From DASRAU01 sp035638075 (GTDB lineage Bacteria > Acidobacteriota > Polarisedimenticolia > Gp22-AA2), in contig DASRAU010000042.1 of NCBI GenBank assembly GCA_035638075.1, positions 1 through 12,276 of the forward strand: DNA of 12,276 nucleotides, written 5' to 3'. The notes beneath the pieces are model-generated. The model saw only the letters and a program-made list of their open reading frames with translations. It searched no databases and was not told the DNA's origin. The translations under genes and the position numbers were made by a program. Positions 5,365-12,276 of this stretch are shown one piece after another (position 1 is the stretch's first letter; each line of letters opens with the position of its first letter).

Positions 5365-7053
5365 TCAGTTTTCTGAGGCTTCCGCGTCCAGCGGCTGTCC
5401 TTCGAAATCCTGCGGCTCGAGATCGTCGATGAACGCCTCCAGGCGTTCGGCCGCCGGAGCGCTCATGCCGTCCCGGAGCGCCGCAAGAAGATCGCTCAGT
5501 GTCGTGCCTCCGGAATGCGGATGGAGAACGACGCCGACGACCCCCACATCGCGATCGAACGGTTCGATCGCTCCCATGCTGATCAGATGCCGGGCGGCGC
5601 GGGTTTCCAGGGCTTCGCCGGGCAGGTCGATTTCAACGCGGGTCGGGTCGATGGGTGTCTCGCCGGGACCCGGGCCGCGCTCCAGTTCGCGCATCGGCAC
5701 CCAGCACCCGGTCCTCGTGGCTTGATCGAGCATGGTCCAGGTTTCGCCGGCCCGATCGAAGCGCGACCGGATGGTGACCCGTGCGCCATTCGGGATCCGG
5801 GCGTCGGGCCAGGACGTTCCCGCCACGGCTGGGTCGTCGAAGCAACGAACGCTGGTCCGCTCGCGCGGCGCCACGACATGCCATTCCTCCGGCCCTTCGG
5901 GATCGGGTTCATAAAAATCGGAGCAGGCCGTGGTCCAGGTGTCCTCCGAATGCCCTCCCTCTCCCTGGAGGTAGAGGGCCAGCTCTTTGTAATCCGGCTT
6001 GTGACGCTCGTCGGAGTCGGCCATGGAAAGCAGGCGGGGAATGGCTTCGGCATCGCCACGTTCGCGCAGCTGCGCGAGGATCCCTTCGACCCGCCACTCC
6101 TCGGCCTGGACCATCGGACTGGCCAGGAGGTCGAGCAGGGTGTCGGTGGCACGCGGATCGTCGGAGGATCGAAGACCATCGGCTGCAAGCACACGCAGCG
6201 AGACATCCCGCGGGCCGGTGATGTACTCGAGGAGTCGGGCATCGCGTTCCGGGCGATGGAAGCACTCCAGCAAGCGGATCGCCGTGAACTCCAGCGCGTC
6301 GTCGGAACGGCTGGCGGCGAGGATGGCCTCGAAGGCCTCGTCGGAATCGGTATAAGAGGAGAGCGCCTTCAGGGCGACACTCCGCTCGTGTCGATCTCTC
6401 GAGCTCGCCAGCTCGAGGAGGCGGGCCTGCACTCTCTCCTCCGGAAGGAACTCCAGGGCCTTGATGGCCGCGAGGCGCAGGGCGGCATCCGGGTCGTACG
6501 TCCAGGCAAGTGTGTCGTCGAGATGCGATCGCGAGCGGTGAAAGGCCAGGGCCGTCATCAGGTCGGCACGGGCCCAGTCGGGGACGCCTCCATCCCACAA
6601 TCCCTCGAGGAGCGGCAGCGACTCCTCATTCCAGTGCGACGCGAAACGGCGAACGGCCACCGCCCGGATGTTGGGTGAGGGCGCGGCCAGCGCCGCGAGG
6701 AAGATTCGGTCGGGCTCCGGCCCCTCCTCGTCGACAAAGTCTTCGAGCATCGTCCAGCCGACGTAATCGTCGTTCTTGGAGAGCACCTTGATCAGGAAGT
6801 CCACGAAGGTGGCCGGGTCCGGCGGGGTCGGCGACAGGGTGCCGTCTTCGGACACCAGCTGCGGGAGTTCCTCCCGGACCATCGCCTGGAGCGCCTGCCG
6901 CAGGCGTTCGGAGTGATGAATCACGCTGGCTCCCGCCGCCGGGCCCCATGCGACATCGACGCCTGACGTGACGATCAGGAGGACGATCGCCGGCCATAGC
7001 GGGAAAGAAAAGCGGGGGGAGGAAACGGGGCGGGGTAAGCGTCGATGTCGCAT
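5365..7053 (-). CDS. secreted HEAT-repeat protein with SH3-like segment
   Basis: This 562-residue protein of unknown specific role begins with a basic n-region and a hydrophobic helix (about 19-30, LWPAIVLLIVTS), a signal peptide or anchor that puts it in the periplasm or outside. Residues about 115-345 are alpha-helical HEAT-like repeats of 30-36 residues: IRAVAVRRFASH, ARADLMTALAFH, ALRLAAIKALEF, ERSVALKALSSY and LRVLAADGLRSS mark successive repeats. Residues 398-456 (PNGARVTIRS... then TWTMLDQA... then GCWVPMREL) resemble a bacterial SH3 domain. A last region (472-545) is unassigned. HEAT repeats usually bind proteins, so a scaffold is inferred. The frame is open to 7437, but the start at 7053 is chosen because TGGAGGA sits 4 nt before it, the signal sequence follows, and a longer form would overlap the divergent gene at 7214. 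It may be co-transcribed with dpaL, 52 bp downstream. Confidence 0.84.
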   Translation of the reverse strand: MRHRRLPRPVSSPRFSFPLWPAIVLLIVTSGVDVAWGPAAGASVIHHSERLRQALQAMVREELPQLVSEDGTLSPTPPDPATFVDFLIKVLSKNDDYVGWTMLEDFVDEEGPEPDRIFLAALAAPSPNIRAVAVRRFASHWNEESLPLLEGLWDGGVPDWARADLMTALAFHRSRSHLDDTLAWTYDPDAALRLAAIKALEFLPEERVQARLLELASSRDRHERSVALKALSSYTDSDEAFEAILAASRSDDALEFTAIRLLECFHRPERDARLLEYITGPRDVSLRVLAADGLRSSDDPRATDTLLDLLASPMVQAEEWRVEGILAQLRERGDAEAIPRLLSMADSDERHKPDYKELALYLQGEGGHSEDTWTTACSDFYEPDPEGPEEWHVVAPRERTSVRCFDDPAVAGTSWPDARIPNGARVTIRSRFDRAGETWTMLDQATRTGCWVPMRELERGPGPGETPIDPTRVEIDLPGEALETRAARHLISMGAIEPFDRDVGVVGVVLHPHSGGTTLSDLLAALRDGMSAPAAERLEAFIDDLEPQDFEGQPLDAEASEN

Positions 7054-7057
7054 GGCG

Positions 7058-7064
7058 TCCTCCA
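7058..7064 (-). promoter_or_regulatory. Shine-Dalgarno TGGAGGA fixing the HEAT-repeat gene start
   Basis: On the minus strand TGGAGGA ends 4 nt before the ATG at 7053 (5 nt from the GGAGG core). This places the start 128 codons inside the longest open frame and just before the signal-peptide-like segment, removing the overlap with the plus-strand gene at 7214. Confidence 0.8.
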
Positions 7065-7096
7065 GAGCGAGGCGGACGTCGGGAATGTGCCGCGCC

Positions 7097-7115
7097 CGGC
7101 GGCGGGACGCCGCCG
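7097..7115. repeat. inverted repeat in the divergent intergenic region
   Basis: CGGCGGC-GGGAC-GCCGCCG is a perfect 7-bp stem with a 5-nt loop inside the 160-bp region between the divergent HEAT-repeat gene (start 7053) and LolA-like gene (start 7214). It could be an operator or a leader hairpin of the HEAT-repeat mRNA. No convincing sigma-70 promoter is visible on either side, and simple CGG composition makes chance plausible. Confidence 0.3.
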
Positions 7116-7213
7116 CTGATGATCTCGGGTGCGGCGAAACGACAACACCGACTGCGGATGAGCGACCGCGGTGGCACAATGCGCGGCGCGGCGAGTCACC
7201 GGGCCGCACCTGA

Positions 7214-8068
7214 ATGACCCTGACAAGCATCAAGAGCGCCGCCCTGGCGGCGGCCCTGCTGGGCGCGGGACTCGCCGTCGTCTCGGCGCCCTCCACGGTG
7301 CTCGACCTCCCGCCGCTCCTCAAGCAGGCGCGGGAGGCGCAGCGGGCCGATATCGTCGGGTGGGCGGAGTACCGCTTCCAGCGCCAGGAGCGGGTCGAGG
7401 AGCTGACCGACACCGGGCAGGTGAAGAGCGTCCGCACCCTCGACTACGAGATCACCCCGCTCCAGGACGGCTTCGAGGAGCGGCTGATCAAGAGGGACGG
7501 CCTCGACCCGACCGAAGGGGAGATCGAGGATCACCGCCGTGAAGGCCGCTTCCAGAAGCACTACCAGACCCTGCTCGCGGGGAGCGAGGAGGAGGACCCC
7601 GAAGGCGGCTATTCGATCAGCACCCTCCTGCGGCTGACGGAGTACCGCGACGCCGGGCGGGAAACGATCGACGGCATCGAGTGCCGCCGCCTCGACTTCG
7701 AGCCGCAGCACAACCCGCCCGGCAGCGGTCTCGAGGCGCGCATCGCCGAGGCGATGTCGGGCTCGATCTGGCTGTCGGTCGAAGGAGCGCACCTGGTGCG
7801 GGCACGCACCACGAGCACCCGGCCGATCACCCTCTCGCTGGGGCTGTTCAAGGTCCAGTCGCTCGAGGTGGCCTTCGACGCCGGCCGGATCGCGCCGGAC
7901 CGCTTCCTGCCGCGGCAGCTGTCGATCGTGAGCCACGCGCGGCTGGTCTTCCTCGGGCAGCACCGCCGCCGTGTCTTCACCTATTCCGGCTACGCGCCGC
8001 TGCCGGACAAGCCCGGCCGCGATTCCTCCGCACGGCAGCAAGACCATCCCTTGCCCCGACCCGGGTGA
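7214..8068 (+). CDS. exported LolA-like (outer-membrane-lipoprotein-sorting-like) protein
   Basis: This 284-residue protein has a signal peptide (residues 1 to about 25, IKSAALAAALLGAGLAVVSA; no lipobox Cys) and no other membrane segment, so it should be periplasmic. The body is mostly beta-like and fits the LolA/LolB/RseB half-barrel style: WAEYRFQRQERVEELTDTG, then DYEITPLQDG, RLIKRDG, IDGIECRRLDFEP, GSIWLSVEGAHLVRA and a closing VFTYSGY. Such folds hold lipid or acyl groups. The family call is by pattern, without a diagnostic motif. The ATG at 7214 has no good Shine-Dalgarno; the signal peptide directly after it supports it. It lies 20 bp before the histidine kinase gene, the first of a likely three-gene unit, so it may feed envelope state to the kinase, somewhat as RseB-like proteins do for regulators (inference). 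Confidence 0.75.
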   Translation: MTLTSIKSAALAAALLGAGLAVVSAPSTVLDLPPLLKQAREAQRADIVGWAEYRFQRQERVEELTDTGQVKSVRTLDYEITPLQDGFEERLIKRDGLDPTEGEIEDHRREGRFQKHYQTLLAGSEEEDPEGGYSISTLLRLTEYRDAGRETIDGIECRRLDFEPQHNPPGSGLEARIAEAMSGSIWLSVEGAHLVRARTTSTRPITLSLGLFKVQSLEVAFDAGRIAPDRFLPRQLSIVSHARLVFLGQHRRRVFTYSGYAPLPDKPGRDSSARQQDHPLPRPG

Positions 8069-8088
8069 CGACTTAGAGTTCCCGACCG

Positions 8089-9924
8089 ATGAGCCTTCGG
8101 CTGCGCCTGGCTTTGGCCCTGACCTTCGCGGCCCTCGTGCCGATGGCGGTCGTCGCCGGCCGGCCGCTCCTCAACGCCCGCCGCCACGCCGCCGAGGAAG
8201 GGGCGCGCCGTCTCGAACAGGCGCGCCGCCAGGCGGCGGTCCTGGTCCGGCGCGAGCAGGCCGACCTGCGGGGCCGGGTGGAACGGGCCGCCTCGGATCT
8301 CGCGGCGGACCGCACGGCGCCGCGGGCCCTGGCGCAGGGGCCGGCTTCGACCGTGCGCGCCCTGGTGCGCCTGCTGGCGGAACGTCATGGGCTCGACCAC
8401 CTGGAGCTGCGCGGCGCGGACGGCGTGGTGCTCGCCGTGCACGACCCGCTCGGCTCCTCCGCGCTCGCCCTTCCGCCGGCGTCGATCCCTCCGGACGAGG
8501 TGGCGATCGCCGACCTGCCGCTGAAGCCGCTGCCGCCCCCGCGGGAAGAAGATCAGGCGGCGACCGACGCGGCGGGCGGTGAGGACGCGCCCGATCGCCC
8601 GCTGCCGTCCGACCCGCCGGAGCGCGGCATGGTCGCGATGCGCTCCGTCGTGATTTCCGGTGAGAGCTACGAGGTGCTCGGCGCGCGGCGCCTCGGCGCC
8701 GTGTTCCTGGCCGCCGTGTCGGAAGTCACGGGCTCGCCGTCGGGGCTCGTCAGCCCGGAGGGCGACACGGTGCAGGCCGGGATGCCTGCGGAGGAAAGCG
8801 ATGCGCCGGCCGATTCCGCGCGCGCCGCTTCGGAAGCGAGGCTCTGGGCCGATGTCCCGGTCGCGGGCGGCGGCTGGTCGGTGCGGGTCGAGGCCGCGCC
8901 CGGAGACGCCGCCGCGGTGCGGCGCGAGCTGCTCGCCTCGCTGAAGAACGTGGCCCCGGTCGCCCTGCTGGCCGCGGCCATCATCGGATTGCTCCTGGCG
9001 GAAGGCATCTCGCGCCCGGTGCGGGCGCTCGCCGAGCGCGTCGAGGCGATCTCGGCCGAGCGGGCCGGCGGGCCGCTCTCCCCGGTGCACGAGAGGGACG
9101 AGGTGCGCGGCCTCACCCGCTCGTTCGATCGCATGATCGAAGCGCTGTCCGAGAGCGAGGCGCGGCGGCTCTCGGCCGAGCGAGTCGCCGCCTGGCAGGA
9201 GGTGGCGCGCCGCGTGGCGCACGAGGTGCGCAATGCGCTGTCGCCGATCCGGCTCGCCGTCGAGAACCTGCGCCGCACCCGCGAGCGCGCGCCGGCCGAG
9301 CTCGATCGCGCCCTGCGCGAGGAGGGGACGGCCATCCTCGAGGAGGTCGAAAGCCTCAGACGCCTGGTCGAGGAGTTCTCGCTCTTCGCGCGGCTGCCGG
9401 GCCTGCGGATCGCCGCGTGCGATTTGAGCGAGGTCGCGCGGCAGGCGCTGACGCTCGCGGGTCCGCGCGTGCAGGCTCTCGGCATCGCGGTCGAGGTCGA
9501 GGACGGAAAAGCACCGCACACGGTCCGCGGAGACGCCGATGTCCTGGGACGCGCCCTCACGAACGTGATCGCCAACGCCCTCGACGCGCTGGAAGCAGCG
9601 CCGGAGAAACGCCTGCGCCTGGCGCTGCGGGCGGTTCCTCCGGGCTGGGAGGAGATCGAAGTGCGCGACACCGGACCGGGCTTCGCGAAGGAAATCGCCG
9701 GCCGCATGTTCGAGCCGTACGTGACGACGCGCGCCGAGAGCGGCGGAACGGGTCTCGGGCTCGCGCTCGTGCAGCGCGTCGTCACCGAGCACGGCGGCAC
9801 AGTCGCCGCCGGTGCGGCGCCGGGCGGCGGGGCGTTCGTCCTGATGCGCCTGCCGGTCGCAGGCCCTCAAATCTCGGAGAGCCCGGCGGCGCCTCTGGAC
9901 GACCGCCGCCGGCGGAGCGCCTGA
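8089..9924 (+). CDS. NtrY-like sensor histidine kinase
   Basis: This inner-membrane sensor phosphorylates the response regulator encoded next to it. The layout of its 611 residues is: TM1 (5-23); a periplasmic sensor region (about 25-285) with an acidic/Pro-rich stretch near 146-178; TM2 (about 288-304); HAMP (305-358, SRPVRALAERVEAI, DEVRGLTRSFDRM); HisKA with RRVAHEVRNALSPI, phospho-acceptor H378; and HATPase_c with N-box NVIANALDAL (N492, N496), G1 DTGPG (527-531) and G2 GGTGLGLAL (552-560). WQEVARRVAHEV is the NtrY/NtrB type of H-box. A basic tail (RRRR) closes the protein. The start is ATG at 8089, 20 bp after the LolA-like gene, with only a weak ribosome site. All catalytic residues are present. 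The stimulus is unknown; the large extracytoplasmic domain points to an envelope signal. Confidence 0.93.
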   Translation: MSLRLRLALALTFAALVPMAVVAGRPLLNARRHAAEEGARRLEQARRQAAVLVRREQADLRGRVERAASDLAADRTAPRALAQGPASTVRALVRLLAERHGLDHLELRGADGVVLAVHDPLGSSALALPPASIPPDEVAIADLPLKPLPPPREEDQAATDAAGGEDAPDRPLPSDPPERGMVAMRSVVISGESYEVLGARRLGAVFLAAVSEVTGSPSGLVSPEGDTVQAGMPAEESDAPADSARAASEARLWADVPVAGGGWSVRVEAAPGDAAAVRRELLASLKNVAPVALLAAAIIGLLLAEGISRPVRALAERVEAISAERAGGPLSPVHERDEVRGLTRSFDRMIEALSESEARRLSAERVAAWQEVARRVAHEVRNALSPIRLAVENLRRTRERAPAELDRALREEGTAILEEVESLRRLVEEFSLFARLPGLRIAACDLSEVARQALTLAGPRVQALGIAVEVEDGKAPHTVRGDADVLGRALTNVIANALDALEAAPEKRLRLALRAVPPGWEEIEVRDTGPGFAKEIAGRMFEPYVTTRAESGGTGLGLALVQRVVTEHGGTVAAGAAPGGGAFVLMRLPVAGPQISESPAAPLDDRRRRSA

Positions 9925-9928
9925 GCGC

Positions 9929-9933
9929 GGGAG
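9929..9933 (+). promoter_or_regulatory. Shine-Dalgarno GGGAG fixing the response regulator start
   Basis: GGGAG lies 8 nt before the ATG at 9942. The frame is open much further upstream (from 9417), but translation from there overlaps the kinase gene and adds Arg-rich nonsense. This site and the intact receiver domain set the start at 9942. Confidence 0.75.
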
Positions 9934-9941
9934 AACGATCG

Positions 9942-11324
<1,383 letters not shown>

Positions 11325-11328
11325 GAGA

Positions 11329-11342
11329 GCGGGAACTCCCGC
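11329..11342 (+). terminator. short hairpin after the response regulator gene
   Basis: GCGGGA-AC-TCCCGC, foldable as a 5-bp stem with an AACT loop, begins 4 nt after the stop codon. There is no U-tract; CGCGACC follows. It may be a weak or Rho-assisted end of the LolA-like/kinase/regulator unit. If it does not stop transcription, the protease gene downstream is co-transcribed. Confidence 0.3.
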
Positions 11343-11388
11343 GCGACCGCATCGGTACTGACGCTTGCCGGCCGGGGTCCGGTTCCTC

Positions 11389-12276
11389 TTGAAGCCAAAG
11401 GCGCGTTTCTACTTCGGACAGCTTCTGAAGCTCGGCGCGGGGGCCGCGTGCCTGTTCGGCTCCGTCGTCGTCTGCCGGATCCTCCTCGGTCAGGGGACGT
11501 TCATCGCCTCGTCCCTGGGGGAAGCGGCCGCCTCGCCCCTGCGCCGCGCGGCGATCTTCGCCGCGGCGGTCTCCTCTTACTGGGCGTTCGTTCATTTCTA
11601 CGAGCGGCGGCCGGTCGTCGAGCTGTCGCCGCGGTGGCGCTGGACCCTGCTCGCCGCGGTCGCGGGGGCGGCTTCGATCGGGCTGACCATCGTCTTTCTC
11701 TACGCGACCGGCCGATACCAGCTCGTGGGGTTCCGGGGCTTCGACGGCGTCGCGGGCCTGCTCGTCATCATCGCCATCGCGGCAATCCTCGAGGAGCTGG
11801 CGTTTCGCGCGCTTCTTTTCCGCATCCTCGAAGAGACCGTGGGCACCACCGCGGGCCTCCTGGCCAGTGCGGTCGTCTTCAGTGTCGTGCACCTCACGAA
11901 TCACGGTGTGCACGCCATCACGCCCCTGACGGTCACGCTCGGGGGCCTGATGTGGGCGGGCCTGTACATCATCTCGCGGAACGTCTGGGTGACGGCGGCG
12001 CACCACGCCTGCTGGAACGCGACCATCTTCCTGATCGGGGTGCCGCTCTCGGGGGAGGACTGGACCTCGCAGGCTCCCTGGCAGACGACGGTGCGGGGAT
12101 CGGGTCTCTGGACGGGGGGCCCGTTCGGCCCCGAGGACTCGCTCTTCAACATCCTGGTGATGGCGCTGATCTGCGCCCTCCTCGTCTGGATTGCGAAGCG
12201 CCGTGGACGCTGGAACCCGGGACCCTTCCGGCCTGTCGCGGGCCGCGCTGCCCCGGCGTGTCCCGGCGCACACGCA
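11389..12276 (+). CDS. CPBP-family intramembrane metalloprotease (3' end outside window)
   Basis: This is a polytopic membrane protein, 296 residues visible with no stop before the right edge. The CPBP (Abi/CAAX-protease-like) catalytic motifs are all present: EELAFR (E135, E136, R140), FSVVH (F164, H168) and HACWN (H206, N210). They sit in hydrophobic helices near 123-146, 155-170 and 200-220, with further helices around 15-33, 53-70, 85-106 and 252-270. Prokaryotic members act in peptide or bacteriocin maturation and immunity, or anti-sigma factor cleavage; the substrate here is unknown. No ATG is available at the 5' end. The frame opens after a TGA at 11359-11361, with TTG codons at 11365 and 11389. 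I choose 11389 (reading MKPKARFYFGQ), but no clear Shine-Dalgarno supports either. The Pro/Ala/Cys tail after residue 275 suggests the end is near. It lies 64 bp after the regulator, possibly in the same unit. Confidence 0.83.
   Translation, partial: MKPKARFYFGQLLKLGAGAACLFGSVVVCRILLGQGTFIASSLGEAAASPLRRAAIFAAAVSSYWAFVHFYERRPVVELSPRWRWTLLAAVAGAASIGLTIVFLYATGRYQLVGFRGFDGVAGLLVIIAIAAILEELAFRALLFRILEETVGTTAGLLASAVVFSVVHLTNHGVHAITPLTVTLGGLMWAGLYIISRNVWVTAAHHACWNATIFLIGVPLSGEDWTSQAPWQTTVRGSGLWTGGPFGPEDSLFNILVMALICALLVWIAKRRGRWNPGPFRPVAGRAAPACPGAHA

Noticed and set aside
7172..7187. TGGCAC element upstream of the LolA-like gene as a sigma-54 promoter
   Set aside because: The -24-like half is good, but no TTGC lies at the fixed spacing; GC doublets fall at the wrong distance.
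7054..7437. N-terminal extension of the HEAT-repeat gene by 128 codons
   Set aside because: It would overlap the divergent LolA-like gene and lacks a ribosome site, while a strong site and a signal sequence mark the start at 7053.
7990..9870. 626-codon minus-strand open frame opposite the histidine kinase
   Set aside because: It is a codon-bias shadow: the product is Arg/His/Gln-rich with no domain, while the plus strand encodes a complete histidine kinase with all catalytic boxes.
11354..11368. GGTAC...TTGC upstream of the CPBP gene as a sigma-54 promoter
   Set aside because: The spacing is one base too long for the strict -24/-12 geometry, and the leader to the TTG start would be only about 9 nt.

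Overview
The window is GC-rich, gene-dense bacterial chromosome (about two-thirds or more G+C by eye) with strong G/C bias at third codon positions. The protein set is that of a Gram-negative, chromosomally ordinary organism: an envelope polysaccharide enzyme, a LolA-like exported protein, a secreted HEAT-repeat protein and an NtrY/NtrX-like sigma-54 two-component pair. The style resembles uncultured Acidobacteriota or related deep-branching soil and sediment lineages. That placement is an impression, not a demonstrated assignment. I see no mobile elements, CRISPR arrays, tRNAs or rRNAs.

Left part (1-5312). The C-terminal half of a nucleotide-sugar dehydrogenase enters from the left edge on the + strand and converges on a tight three-gene minus-strand operon. 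Read in transcription order, that operon is: a 64-residue one-helix membrane protein (4036-3842); a 478-residue protein with a C-terminal SAM methyltransferase and an N-terminal domain carrying a kinase-like active-site signature (3836-2400); and a five-helix membrane enzyme with a periplasmic alkaline-phosphatase/sulfatase-superfamily domain (2392-707). The nucleophile region of this last enzyme looks like that of phosphoethanolamine transferases and LTA synthase. Together they look like an envelope glycan or lipid modification module. Upstream of them, on the same strand, is a diaminopropionate ammonia-lyase (5312-4164).

Middle (5313-8068). A secreted HEAT-repeat protein with an SH3-like C-terminal segment (7053-5365, minus) lies back-to-back with a LolA-like exported protein (7214-8068, plus) across a 160-bp divergent intergenic region. 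A strong inverted repeat fills the 52-bp gap between the HEAT-repeat gene and the ammonia-lyase gene.

Right part (8089-12276). A histidine kinase and a sigma-54-activating response regulator follow the LolA-like gene with gaps of 20 and 17 bp, so the three are probably co-transcribed and may form an envelope-sensing circuit. A CPBP-family intramembrane protease, with a probable TTG start, runs off the right edge. There is no gene-free stretch longer than 300 bases.
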